A DNA stretch of 64,000 bases from Nitrospira sp. BO4 (lineage in GTDB: Bacteria > Nitrospirota > Nitrospiria > Nitrospirales > Nitrospiraceae): contig JAMPUU010000017.1 in NCBI GenBank assembly GCA_030144965.1, positions 186,001 through 250,000 on the forward strand, in the 5' to 3' direction. Both the position numbers and the translations under genes were made by a program. Position 1 is the stretch's first letter; every line of letters starts with the position of its first letter. The notes under the pieces are model-generated. The model saw only the letters and a list, made by a program, of their open reading frames with translations, was not told the origin of the DNA and made no database searches. Positions 1-9,433 of this stretch are shown here, piece after piece.

Positions 1-497
1 AGCACGGCTCCGACAATCGCGATGGCCATCACGGAAACTTCATTCACCAGGCCGACGGCCGTGATGACGGAATCCAACGAGAAGACGATATCCAGCAGTG
101 TAATCTGAAACAACATCATTCCCAAACCGGTCGGAGCCGAGGAAGTCTCGTGCTCATCGGTGCCTTCCAAGCTTTCGTGAATCTCATGCGTCGCCTTGGC
201 GAGCAGGAACAGTCCGCCGAGGATGAGGATCAGATCTCGTCCAGAAATCGCCTGATTCAGCACGGTGAACAGGGGAGCCGTCAGTCCCATCATGAAAGAA
301 ATCGAGAATAACAAGCCCAATCGAGCGACCATCGCAAGTCCCAGTCCGACACGGCGCGCCAAGTTTCGTTGCTCCTGGGGAAGCCGGCCGACGAGGACGG
401 AAATAAAGATGATGTTGTCGATCCCAAGGACAATTTCGAGGGCGGTCAGCGTGCCCAGGGCGATCCACATCTCGGAATTGGTCATCCAATCGAACAT
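1..497 (-). CDS. TerC family integral membrane protein (N-terminal part, runs off the window edge)
   Basis: The first 165 residues are visible; the rest lies left of the window. Several hydrophobic segments alternate with short charged loops. The family hallmark is seen near residues 20-30 (EIVLGIDNIIFISVLVGRLP), with an acidic IDN inside a membrane helix, and it recurs as DIVFSLDSVITAVG near residues 135-150. These paired acidic motifs in membrane helices are typical of TerC/YkoY/Alx proteins, linked in other bacteria to manganese export or tellurite resistance. ATG at 497 is the natural start (MFDWMTNSEMW). The substrate cannot be told from sequence; metal-ion export is inference from the family. 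Confidence 0.85.
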   Translation of the reverse strand, partial: MFDWMTNSEMWIALGTLTALEIVLGIDNIIFISVLVGRLPQEQRNLARRVGLGLAMVARLGLLFSISFMMGLTAPLFTVLNQAISGRDLILILGGLFLLAKATHEIHESLEGTDEHETSSAPTGLGMMLFQITLLDIVFSLDSVITAVGLVNEVSVMAIAIVGAV

Positions 498-678
498 GCG
501 ATTCTCCAAGCAAAAAAGTGAGGCGGCAGGATAGCGGGTCTGCCGCACGGTGAGAAAGCTGTTTCTCCTGTGGAGATGCCGCTTTCAATAGTGCCCGCAT
601 CATCGGCTACAGGGAACACGTGAATCAATGTCTGCCGCCGCCCCATACCGATAAAGAGCTGGTTGCGAGACGAGTATT

Positions 679-764
679 CAGATATGCGTATAGTGCTGAA
701 AGAATCTATACCATCAAGTAACGATAGGCCCGTTAGGCACTATCTATCAGATGCATACAGTGCT
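679..764. repeat. Imperfect direct repeat around TATAGTGCT / TACAGTGCT
   Basis: CAGATATGCGTATAGTGCT (679-697) is echoed by CAGATGCATACAGTGCT (748-764). Between them lies GGCACTATCTA (736-746), which is partly an inverse of the AGTGCT core. Such spaced copies in an intergenic region suggest a protein-binding site, but no regulator can be named. Confidence 0.4.
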
Positions 765-852
765 ATTTGTTTAAGAGCCCTATCGCGACCATCCTGTTAA
801 ATCATGTGATTTTGTGGGGATTCTAAACAATTTTAAAATGTACAGTATTCAG

Positions 853-895
853 GATAGAGCCGTAATGCCCATGTATGCTAGAAGATAGAGCCGTA
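853..895. repeat. Perfect 12-base direct repeat GATAGAGCCGTA
   Basis: GATAGAGCCGTA occurs at 853-864 and again at 884-895, 31 bases apart start to start, close to three turns of B-DNA. Both copies lie about 200 bases upstream of the σ54 activator gene. A transcription-factor site is plausible but unproven. Confidence 0.45.
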
Positions 896-1086
896 TGAGT
901 AGGGTAATGCAGTGCAATATTTCGAGCAGGTTTTTCCATCAACGCATTGGCATGAGCGTGTGCGTACGAATGAGGATGTTCGTGTGTTGAGTTCCGGATC
1001 ATCTTGGATCTCGAACCCATAGCGTAATTGTGCCTAGCATCTCATCTATGCGCGTCGGTTTCTAGAACGTGGTTGGAGGGACGTGG

Positions 1087-2166
1087 GTGGAAGAGCGCGA
1101 AGAAATGATAGGCACGAGTCCGGCGATCTGCACCGTCTTTGATCTGATCCGTAAAGTGTCGGCGACCGAGATGCCCGTGCTGTTGACCGGTGAGACCGGG
1201 ACGGGCAAGGAACTGAGCGCCCAAGCCATTCACACCCGCAGCCAACGAAAACACGGGCCGTTCGTGCCGATCAATTGCGGAGCCATCCCGGAAACGTTAC
1301 TAGAGTCCGAACTCTTCGGCCATGAACGCGGAGCCTTTACGGGGGCCGTGCAACAAAAGAAGGGCAAATTGGAATCGGCGGCCGGCGGCACCTTGTTTCT
1401 GGATGAGGTCGGTGATTTGTTACCCGCCCTGCAGGTCAAGCTGCTTCGGTTTCTACAGGGAGGCACGTTTGAGCGAGTCGGGGGCCAGGAGACGCTCCGC
1501 GTCGATGCCCGAATCATTGCCGCGACCAATGTCGATCTGAAGGCCGCCATCGATCAGAATCGGTTTCGGGAGGACCTCTATTATCGGCTCGGCGTGTTGC
1601 ATATTCATCTCCCCCCGCTTCGGGACCGAGGAGAAGACTTGCTCCTCATGGCCATGGTCTTTCTCAAGCGGGCCGCGGCGATCTATCGTAAGTCGATCCG
1701 TGGTTATTCAGCCCAGGCCATCGACGCGATGCGCGCCCATGCCTGGCCTGGCAACGTGCGTGAGCTCAGTAATCGAGTCCGGCGGGCCGTGGTCATGGGA
1801 GAGGGAGACGAGATTACGCCGCGGGATTTGGATCTGACTCCGGAGGTTCTTCAACAGGAAGGAAAAGATGCGCTCGACTCATTGCGTACGGCTCACCGCC
1901 GAATCGAGGTGGAGTTGCTTGTGCGGGCGATCAGCGTCCATCGCGGCAATTTGACCCGTATCGCGCGCGACCTGGAGGTGAGTCGCTCGACTCTGTACCG
2001 GAAACTGCGCACCTATGGGCTCGAAAAACTTGTTCCCGCCACCACACGGTCATCGTCCGTGAGTAATGCCGGACGTACGAGAGTCGCGCGACCTACCACG
2101 CAAGAGAGTGACGCTGTGTTGCCTCAATATGCACCGGCGGGTGCGCCCCTTGAGTCTGGGCATTAA
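1087..2166 (+). CDS. σ54-dependent activator, PrsR / PEP-CTERM-box type, lacking a receiver domain
   Basis: A 359-residue bacterial enhancer-binding protein made only of an AAA+ σ54-interaction domain and a C-terminal Fis-type HTH. Walker A is GETGTGKE at residues 35-42, the σ54-contacting GAFTGA loop is at 82-87 and Walker B is GGTLFLDE at 100-107. The helix-turn-helix lies near 295-320 (LTRIARDLEVSRSTLYRKL). The entry segment (MIGTSP...VFDLIRKV) strongly recalls PEP-CTERM-box response regulators (PrsR), which carry an N-terminal receiver; here it is absent. GTG at 1087 is preceded by GGAGGG at 1075-1080, so it is preferred over GTG 1069; an in-frame stop at 1063 rules out a longer form. Without a receiver the protein is probably constitutively active or controlled by level or partner. 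A consensus σ54 promoter lies 450 bases downstream. Confidence 0.88.
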   Translation: MEEREEMIGTSPAICTVFDLIRKVSATEMPVLLTGETGTGKELSAQAIHTRSQRKHGPFVPINCGAIPETLLESELFGHERGAFTGAVQQKKGKLESAAGGTLFLDEVGDLLPALQVKLLRFLQGGTFERVGGQETLRVDARIIAATNVDLKAAIDQNRFREDLYYRLGVLHIHLPPLRDRGEDLLLMAMVFLKRAAAIYRKSIRGYSAQAIDAMRAHAWPGNVRELSNRVRRAVVMGEGDEITPRDLDLTPEVLQQEGKDALDSLRTAHRRIEVELLVRAISVHRGNLTRIARDLEVSRSTLYRKLRTYGLEKLVPATTRSSSVSNAGRTRVARPTTQESDAVLPQYAPAGAPLESGH

Positions 2167-2776
2167 TCAACCAATTCGTCACGGGAAGTCATGCGATCTT
2201 GCAGAACTGTTTCATTTTGAAACATGTTGTGTGAAAAGCCCTGACCCAAGATGTGCGCATCTCCTAACAAGCGTTCGTATTCCATGTGGTGTTGAACTAG
2301 AAACACTATAAAAATTGGTCTTCCGTTCTTACGGCAGATCGCTTGCCGACTGTCCCATTTTAGAACAGATCGAAACGTAACTAGAATTCCTACCTCCACT
2401 CAAAATCGCTTCAGCAGGGGAGGGATCCCAAAAAACATTGGCAATTGGATGAATTGTCTCATCGGTTTTGGGTGTAGCCGATGTCAGCGAACTTTTATCG
2501 GGTCAAGATCGGTGTTCTATAATTGTACAATAGTGGAGATCTTCCACACATCACGTTGCCTGCCTCGTACCTTCATTTCACAAACTACTTGGAAATAAAC
2601 GTATTTATATCATGGCACTCGAATTGCTGGTCCATGAATACGATGTATTGCGCTGTGTTGCTGGCTGGGGAATCAGTGGATAACTCAGAATCGGCTGATC
2701 GAGTTTTTCTTTTTTGAGGTCTGTCAAATTGCTGCATCTTGTATTAGATAATCGCACCTCGAATCACGAGAGTCAT
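2167..2776. other. AT-rich regulatory region downstream of the σ54 activator
   Basis: These 610 bases hold no convincing gene. They contain inverted repeats TGTTTC-N5-GAAACA (2208-2224) and GTGTT-N8-AACAC (2289-2306), a palindrome ATTGTACAAT (2522-2531) and a near-consensus σ54 promoter (2613-2628). The first repeat follows the activator stop and could be a weak terminator or an operator. The others lie 85-320 bases upstream of the promoter, where enhancer sites for σ54 activators usually sit. Confidence 0.55.
2613..2628 (+). promoter_or_regulatory. Predicted σ54 (RpoN) -24/-12 promoter
   Basis: TGGCACTCGAATTGCT matches the σ54 consensus TGGCAC-N5-TTGCW exactly, with GG (2614-2615) and GC (2626-2627) separated by the required ten bases. 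Transcription would start near 2640, giving an untranslated leader of about 137 bases before ATG 2777. The nearest σ54 activator gene is the receiver-less PrsR-like one just upstream. Confidence 0.75.
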
Positions 2777-3007
2777 ATGCCTCAAGACGAGTACCGGTTG
2801 GGTTGTACGCCTCCAGGCTGGTGGTTTGACTATTTCGAGCCACTCTGGGGACCGTTTGTTCAAAGACTGTATCGTCAGAAGAACGTGAGCGTGAGTGAGT
2901 TCGAGTGGGCTGCTTCGAAAGTTCCTGGTCTTACCGGCATCGAGAAAACGATCGCGGTCTCCGCGTTCCGTCATCAACGGGAACATGCTGTAACTCCTTC
3001 CCGTTAG
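2777..3007 (+). CDS. Small hypothetical protein behind a σ54 promoter
   Basis: A 76-residue protein (MPQDEYRLGC...) not assigned to any family. It is rich in aromatic residues near the N-terminus (PPGWWFDYFEPLWGPFVQRL, residues 12-31), followed by a charged helix-like middle and a basic tail. It has no signal peptide or membrane segment. The frame stays open upstream to a TTG at 2714, but ATG 2777 is the more likely start, with only a weak GAGAG before it. The best support for a real gene is the consensus σ54 promoter 150 bases upstream and the neighbouring activator. An open frame on the other strand overlaps it (2744-3031) but has a less protein-like composition. Confidence 0.45.
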   Translation: MPQDEYRLGCTPPGWWFDYFEPLWGPFVQRLYRQKNVSVSEFEWAASKVPGLTGIEKTIAVSAFRHQREHAVTPSR

Positions 3008-3080
3008 ACGTGCGCATCTCGTACGATGCATGACTCATCCGCCGTTTAAGCGACTATCCTAAACAGGGAAGACTTCCTGC

Positions 3081-3152
3081 GGTGACCGGATAGATATGCG
3101 CTACGCGAATCCCACCGCGTGTCGCGCATGATTACCTCTGTCCGGTTAACCG
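3081..3152. repeat. Long imperfect inverted repeat (about 72 bases)
   Basis: The left arm GGTGACCGGATAG...ATATGCGCTACGCG pairs imperfectly with the right arm CGCGTGTCGCGCATGAT...CTGTCCGGTTAACC. The inner paired blocks are ATGCGC/GCGCAT and ACGCG/CGCGT; the outer block is ACCGGATAG/CTGTCCGGT. It sits between two convergent genes, so it could be a bidirectional terminator, a structured RNA or a degenerate mobile-element end. There is no U-rich tract at its edges. Confidence 0.45.
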
Positions 3153-3254
3153 ATGCGGGACGCGTTGATCCAGCAAAATCAAAAGCAGCAATGGTGAGGC
3201 TTCCGATCCAAGTCACGCGAGCTGTGTACTGAGGCGCGATCGGAGGAGGAGCAA

Positions 3255-4097
3255 CTAATGGACCTTATTCTCGGCAATGGCGTAGTACTGGATCGCGCGC
3301 TCTTGCACGATGGGAACGGTGGAAGCGGTAGTGGTGTGTGAAGCGGGGGAGTGTTCCGCGGTCGTTTCTTTGATCCAGTTTCCCATATCGTCGTACTCAT
3401 ACGTCGTGATCCATGTTCGTTTCTGGTCCTCGCTGAATATCTCGGTAGTGGCTTGCACGCGCCGTCCATCGGCGTCATAGGCGTTCGTCACACGACCGGT
3501 CACGGCACCTTGCGGACCGTAGCAGACGAGTTCTTGTAATCGTCCCCGTTCGTCGTACTGGTGTTTCAGTTCGCTGAATAATGCTCCCTTGCTGTAGCGG
3601 GCGGAATAAATGCGACGCCCGAATACGTCGAACAGACTCTTGTAAGCCGTGGTACTGTTGACCCATAACTGCTCCCAGAGATGACCCCGCTGATCGTACA
3701 CAGAAAACTCGGCATGCTGAAAATGACCATCATCTGAGACCGCCACAGAGGCCGTGTCTCGCCCCTCCGAGTCTTGTACATACACGACCCGCTTTCGTTG
3801 CATGAGTCTTCCGCTGGGGTCGAGCGCGAGTTCTTCCTGAAGATGTCCTTCCTTATCGTACTGGAAGAGCGAATAGGTGGAGGTGTTCGCGTGCGTCAGG
3901 TCGATGAAGGTCTCGACAAGACGTCCGGCCCGATCGTAGGTTTCCGTCGCGGAATAGCCGACCTTTTTGATCGTGACGCTACGCACCGGCCCAACGAGGT
4001 CGTTCTTGACTCTGGTTGTCTGGGCGAAACCCGCAGTAGCCCATGCGCTTGCCGCAACGGTGACCAGTACGCCAGCAATCAATCGACGCATACGCAT
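3255..4097 (-). CDS. Secreted YD-repeat-like protein of unknown function
   Basis: A 280-residue exported protein with a signal peptide (MRMRRLIAGVLVTVAASAWA, cleavage probably after GFAQ). The mature part carries about six loose repeats of the type YDxxGRLxE (SATETYDRAGRLVETFID, QYDKEGHLQEELAL, VYDQRGHLWEQLW, FDVFGRRIYSARY, QYDERGRLQELVCY, AYDADGRRVQAT, EYDDMGNWIKETT), resembling RHS/YD repeats that form β-strand shells. Here they are few and lack an RHS core or a toxin tail. ATG 4097 starts right at the signal peptide; an upstream in-frame ATG at 4136 would add a charged leader and is unlikely. A periplasmic or surface role is inferred; no partner is evident. Confidence 0.75.
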   Translation of the reverse strand: MRMRRLIAGVLVTVAASAWATAGFAQTTRVKNDLVGPVRSVTIKKVGYSATETYDRAGRLVETFIDLTHANTSTYSLFQYDKEGHLQEELALDPSGRLMQRKRVVYVQDSEGRDTASVAVSDDGHFQHAEFSVYDQRGHLWEQLWVNSTTAYKSLFDVFGRRIYSARYSKGALFSELKHQYDERGRLQELVCYGPQGAVTGRVTNAYDADGRRVQATTEIFSEDQKRTWITTYEYDDMGNWIKETTAEHSPASHTTTASTVPIVQERAIQYYAIAENKVH

Positions 4098-4231
4098 GAT
4101 ATCCGAGCATTCTATGACCGGTTCTTGAAAACACAAAGCAAGAGATGAAAATCGATCAGGCGCTTGGGGAAGGGGAATCTGCGGTTTTATTTCGACGGTC
4201 CGTCTGATGGTGATAGGCTGTTCTCTAGCCT

Positions 4232-4540
4232 ATGCCCCTCTCATCTTTACAGCCTGCAATCACTGATGAATCGGCGGATCCTCCCTCGTGCCGTACCCTC
4301 CCGCATGCAGCGGTGACCGCTCTCTGGCGGGGTCGGATCGTCGATGCCGTCAAGCTGGTTCGGGTGGAACAGAACCTCGGATTGAAAGAGGCCGAGGATC
4401 AAGTCCATGCTTATCTCCGAGCTCAACCTACCCTGAGGAGCCATATACTCAAAGCTCAAGTTGATGCGAGAGAGGGGTTGCTTCGCTGGCTGATTTTCTT
4501 GTTCGTCGGGGCTGCAGGACTTGCGTATCTGCTTACGTAA
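4232..4540 (+). CDS. Small protein with a ribosomal L7/L12 C-terminal-like fold and a C-terminal membrane anchor
   Basis: A 102-residue protein. Residues 30-65 (ALWRGRIVDAVKLVRVEQNL then GLKEAEDQV) match the conserved core of the bL12 C-terminal domain, where EAIKxVREETGLGLKEAKxxV binds translation factors. The last 20 residues (LLRWLIFLFVGAAGLAYLLT) form a membrane helix. Stand-alone membrane-tethered bL12-CTD-like proteins occur in several bacteria but have no settled function. It is followed closely by two more small membrane proteins on the same strand. It is not the ribosomal stalk protein itself, which lacks an anchor and is longer. Confidence 0.7.
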   Translation: MPLSSLQPAITDESADPPSCRTLPHAAVTALWRGRIVDAVKLVRVEQNLGLKEAEDQVHAYLRAQPTLRSHILKAQVDAREGLLRWLIFLFVGAAGLAYLLT

Positions 4541-4560
4541 ACAGGGGATATGTCGGCCTG

Positions 4561-4761
4561 ATGGATTCCGATCAAATTCTGCTGGCATTAATTGGGGCAG
4601 GGGCGTCGTTCACGACATTCTGCCTCATGCGGTTCCCTCAAACCCGACGATTACGATTTCAGCCGTACGGTCCCTTTTCATTCACAGCCTCCTGCTTCGG
4701 CGCCTTCACCATCCTCTTCGCCGCCGCCGTGATGGTCTATCTACAAGCCCGCTGGAACTGA
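4561..4761 (+). CDS. Small hypothetical two-helix membrane protein
   Basis: A 66-residue protein that I do not recognise. Two hydrophobic stretches are visible, residues 6-20 (ILLALIGAGASFTTF) and 42-61 (SFTASCFGAFTILFAAAVMV), separated by a basic loop, which suggests a hairpin in the inner membrane with the loop inside. It starts 20 bases after the preceding gene ends and runs in the same direction, so the two are probably cotranscribed. An overlapping frame at 4521-4799 has a far less coherent sequence and is treated as a shadow. No enzymatic motif is present. Confidence 0.55.
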   Translation: MDSDQILLALIGAGASFTTFCLMRFPQTRRLRFQPYGPFSFTASCFGAFTILFAAAVMVYLQARWN

Positions 4762-4833
4762 AGCACGTTTCCACACAAACAGGGTACAATGCCAGATAGC
4801 AGCGGTCCTCCTGCAAGGACTACAGGGCTAACT

Positions 4834-4977
4834 ATGTTCGATCATTGGTCCAGCATCGGAGTTGTCGCAGCCATCGGGCTGATCGTTGTCGGATTTTCCA
4901 CATTCCTCGGTAGATTGATCACCAAGCTCTTCAGCAGAGAGTCGGACAGTTCACAGACCTCGCAGAGCGCACATTAG
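4834..4977 (+). CDS. Small hypothetical single-pass membrane protein
   Basis: A 47-residue protein with one strongly hydrophobic helix (SSIGVVAAIGLIVVGFSTFL) followed by a basic stretch and a Ser/Thr-rich polar tail, so it should lie in the inner membrane with its tail in the cytoplasm. ATG 4834 has AGGG six bases upstream; an in-frame ATG at 4789 with AGGG four bases upstream would give 62 residues with a proline-rich leader. The two starts cannot be separated by inspection. It closes a run of three small membrane-protein genes; function unknown. Confidence 0.5.
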   Translation: MFDHWSSIGVVAAIGLIVVGFSTFLGRLITKLFSRESDSSQTSQSAH

Positions 4978-5182
4978 CGGCGAGCGCGTATCGAGGGGCT
5001 CCTGTCCATCAGCACTCACACCGAGAATCGAGAGCCGTCTTGTGTCCGCTTGACTTGATCGCTTTCCGTAGGCCCTTCGACATCTTGTGTTTTTTGCCGG
5101 AATCGTTCATGGATATTTCCTATACATGACGACCTGAGGCTTCCGCTGTTTTTCGGCGGCGGTTGGTCGGCGGAGAGAATAG

Positions 5183-5716
5183 ATGCCTTTGAATGACGAG
5201 ACATTAGCCGGACCTGTGACCCGTTTTCTGACGGACGATCACCGGCGATTGGAGGCGCTGCTTCAGTCGGCCGTTTCGTCCACGGGACAGGTGAAGCAAG
5301 GAGCCTATGATCAGTTTAGAGCCGGACTGCTGCGTCACATCGGCATGGAAGAAAAAATCCTCATGCCGGCGGCTCAGCGACTCAGCAGCGGAGAGCCGCT
5401 TTCGATGGCAGCGAAGCTCCGACTCGATCACGGTGCGATCGCGGCCTTGCTCATGCCGACTCCCACCGCCGGTATCATCGCCACGCTGCAGACGATCTTG
5501 ATGAAACACAATGTCATTGAGGAAGGGCCAGGGGGATTGTACGAGGTGTGCGACAAGTTGGCAGGTGGTGAGACCGAACACCTGATCGCCAAACTTCGCG
5601 CCGCTCCGGAGCCGGCGGTGCTCCCGCATTCCGATACGCCGGCGGTCCTTGGGGCCGTCCGCCGCGCCTTGGAGCGAGCCGGTTATGCATATCCCATAGA
5701 GTCTTCAGCCTCGTGA
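5183..5716 (+). CDS. Hemerythrin-like (HHE) domain protein
   Basis: A 177-residue soluble protein with the hemerythrin HHE cation-binding pattern: His20 (DDHRRLE), His52 and Glu56 (RHIGMEEKIL), His83 (LDHGAI), His109 and Glu113 (KHNVIEE). These would hold a di-iron site in a four-helix bundle. Family members sense or bind oxygen, nitric oxide or iron; which applies here cannot be told. The C-terminal 40 residues are proline- and alanine-rich and probably a flexible tail. It ends 42 bases before the release factor 3 gene on the same strand, so cotranscription is possible. Confidence 0.85.
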   Translation: MPLNDETLAGPVTRFLTDDHRRLEALLQSAVSSTGQVKQGAYDQFRAGLLRHIGMEEKILMPAAQRLSSGEPLSMAAKLRLDHGAIAALLMPTPTAGIIATLQTILMKHNVIEEGPGGLYEVCDKLAGGETEHLIAKLRAAPEPAVLPHSDTPAVLGAVRRALERAGYAYPIESSAS

Positions 5717-5758
5717 AAGCGCTCTCCTTTCAAACCTGATGTGGTATGCTGCTCGACC

Positions 5759-7360
<1,602 letters not shown>

Positions 7361-7588
7361 CTTCCAACCGGTCGGTACGATGCGCGTCGAGGCTGGTCGA
7401 TAGACCAGGTGCTGCTTTGCCTTCCGCTTATGTCCAGCAAAACATCTTTTGGCTTTTCCCACTGATGAGATGGTTCGAATCGAGAGGCGCCGCATGGCCG
7501 ACAACCATGAATGGAGGGGGTGGGCGCTGGATTGACACCACATAATGTCAGCAGTAGCCTAACGGCCCATTCCTTCTTGGGAGGTCCC

Positions 7589-8908
7589 ATGACCACGTAC
7601 AGGAGATCGCGTGTCTCAATGCGCCGCGCATCCTGCCTGTGGCCACGGGTAGTGAGAGTCTCAGGGGAACTGCTGCTCGCAACCGTGCTCATCGGAGTTT
7701 TTGCCGAACGATCTCTTTCTGCCGACGGTTTTCTCGATACAGAATGCCTCCATAATGCCCCAGCCGGCATCGCACTCACAGGGCATATCGCCGAAGCCAA
7801 GTCGGGCAATGTGCAGTCGATGTTCTGTGCGGGAGCGATCAAGTTATATGTGTCGAGGGAACATCGCAACGCGATTCCCTGGTTGGAACAGGCTGCCAAT
7901 GCCGGTCACATGCGGGCACCGCTTGTGCTGGGAATGCTTTATGAGCAAGGGACCGGCGAAAGGGAAGATGCGGCGACTGCGGCCAAGTGGTATCAGAAGG
8001 GAGTCGATAACGGCAATGCTGCCGCGGCGAGGCGTCTGGCCAATCTGTACCATCTCGGTACGGGCGTTCCACATGATGAGGCGAAATCGAACGAGCTCTT
8101 GAAGAAGGCGGTCGAGATGGGTGACAAGGCGGCTCCTGCCTTTATTCAGAAGCGCGAGCAGGATCGCAACGACATAAGACCCGGTATGACGCTCAAGGCG
8201 GAAGCCTATCGTTTGTACAAACAGAAGCAGTTCGAGAAGGCGGCCAAGTTTTATCGCCAATGCGCGGACATGGGAAACGACGATTGTCAATTGGCCATAG
8301 GACAACTGTACGAGTTTGGAGATGGTGTTCCCAAAGACGAGCGCCAAGCCGCAGCCTGGTATCGCAAGTCCGCCGATCAAGGTAACCCTATCGGGCAAAA
8401 AACACTGGGACTTCTGTATGAACTTGGAAAGGGCGTTCCAGAAGATTGGGCCGAGGCGTTCCGCCTGTACTTCAAAGGGGCTGAGAAATTCAAGGACTCT
8501 GCCTTCTCAGTGGGCCGCATGTACGAGTTTGGGATGTCCGTGCCACAAAACCGCGCAATCGCGATCGAATGGTTCAAGAAATCCGATAAGCTCGGCCATC
8601 CTAAAGGCGCCTATTGGGCCAGGTGGCTGAGAGATTACAGCAATTGCATCGGCTTTCGCGATCAGCAAGAACGGAATGCCATCGGCGGCCTTCGCTGCCC
8701 AGCCGATCCAGTGGGGGCAGTGTTTCACAACAGCGGCGAACGGACCGCCTATATCAGACGGATGGCCAAGGAGTTCGACCGCATCGAAGCCGAACAGGCA
8801 ATGGCCCAAGCTGCACTCTCAAGCCAAACGACAGACACTGGATGTACGATGGCCGGCGGCAGATGGACACCGGATAGACAGGCCACCTTCGGTGATTCCT
8901 GCAATTAG
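7589..8908 (+). CDS. Exported Sel1-repeat (tetratricopeptide-like) protein
   Basis: A 439-residue protein with an N-terminal export signal (hydrophobic LLLATVLIGVFAERSLSA near residues 28-45). At least five Sel1-like repeats follow, each about 36 residues with the pattern A...LGxLYExGxGVPxDxxxAxxWYxKxAxxG. Clear copies are near residues 105-140, 145-175, 235-270, 275-305 and 310-345. Sel1 repeats mediate protein-protein contacts in signalling and envelope assembly. ATG 7589 follows a clear GGGAGG at 7579-7584; the frame extends to 7511 without such a site. Two cysteine pairs are visible (start of the mature part and C-terminus), fitting an oxidising periplasm. Partner unknown. Confidence 0.85.
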   Translation: MTTYRRSRVSMRRASCLWPRVVRVSGELLLATVLIGVFAERSLSADGFLDTECLHNAPAGIALTGHIAEAKSGNVQSMFCAGAIKLYVSREHRNAIPWLEQAANAGHMRAPLVLGMLYEQGTGEREDAATAAKWYQKGVDNGNAAAARRLANLYHLGTGVPHDEAKSNELLKKAVEMGDKAAPAFIQKREQDRNDIRPGMTLKAEAYRLYKQKQFEKAAKFYRQCADMGNDDCQLAIGQLYEFGDGVPKDERQAAAWYRKSADQGNPIGQKTLGLLYELGKGVPEDWAEAFRLYFKGAEKFKDSAFSVGRMYEFGMSVPQNRAIAIEWFKKSDKLGHPKGAYWARWLRDYSNCIGFRDQQERNAIGGLRCPADPVGAVFHNSGERTAYIRRMAKEFDRIEAEQAMAQAALSSQTTDTGCTMAGGRWTPDRQATFGDSCN

Positions 8909-9144
8909 CCAGTAGAGTCGGAGAAACAGGGAAGTATATCGACGCCAATTGTTCCTTGGCCTGCCGATGTTTCTTGTTGCCGCGCAAGTGATCGACAGGC
9001 AAACCTGAGATGCAGCCGGGCGTTTGCTGACTACCACCTTACTTCTGCAGAACAAAGACGACCATGTCCTGTTCGGCGATCAGCTTCCACCAAAAAGCAG
9101 GGAGGCAAAGGATGTGTTAGAAGGGAAGTAGCAGAGGGACTTAC

Positions 9145-9423
9145 GTGGAGAGCGACGTCCGAAATCAATTAGCCCGCCACAGGACGGAGTTGGCCAATGA
9201 ACGTACGTTGCTGGCCTACATCAGGACGGCATTGGGGTTTGTCATCGTCGGTGTGCCGGCCATGTGGTGGTTGAATCATCCATACCTCCAGGCCTTGGGG
9301 GGATTGGCTATAGCAGCCGCTATCGCATGTCTCGCGTTAGGGATACGCCGGTTCCTGGCTGTGAGAACGATGGTTGCGCGTGAATGTGATTTACAGGAGG
9401 GAACTACGCACAGCAAAACCTAA
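9145..9423 (+). CDS. DUF202 (YidH-type) small membrane protein
   Basis: A 92-residue membrane protein starting at GTG 9145, with AGAGGGA about ten bases upstream. The family signature ELANERTLLAYIRTALGFV is seen at residues 16-34, followed by two hydrophobic helices (residues 28-47 and 52-67). DUF202 proteins are small inner-membrane proteins, often found near transport or stress genes, with no established biochemical function. It is convergent with the lysine-degradation operon, the stops being only about ten bases apart. Confidence 0.85.
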   Translation: MESDVRNQLARHRTELANERTLLAYIRTALGFVIVGVPAMWWLNHPYLQALGGLAIAAAIACLALGIRRFLAVRTMVARECDLQEGTTHSKT

Positions 9424-9433
9424 CAGCCTCGCT

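Larger units (their letters stand above)
498..1086. other. Intergenic region with short repeats, divergent between TerC and the σ54 activator
   Basis: No convincing gene is seen in these 589 bases. Its right half is AT-rich. It holds two families of short direct repeats, listed separately, which could be operators. There is no recognisable remnant of a response-regulator receiver domain ahead of the activator gene, although related activators carry one. Promoters for both flanking genes should lie here, but no strong -35/-10 pair was identified. Confidence 0.6.

Noticed and set aside
184-603. Open frame of 139 codons on the minus strand
   Set aside because: It overlaps the TerC gene in another frame and has a low-complexity, Arg/His/Pro-rich composition typical of a shadow frame.
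2523-2717. 64-codon open frame upstream of the small σ54-linked gene
   Set aside because: It spans the σ54 promoter itself, starts without a ribosome binding site and has no protein-like pattern.
7465-7490. T-loop-like GGTTCGAATC, suggesting a tRNA
   Set aside because: No acceptor stem, D-loop or anticodon arm can be formed around it.
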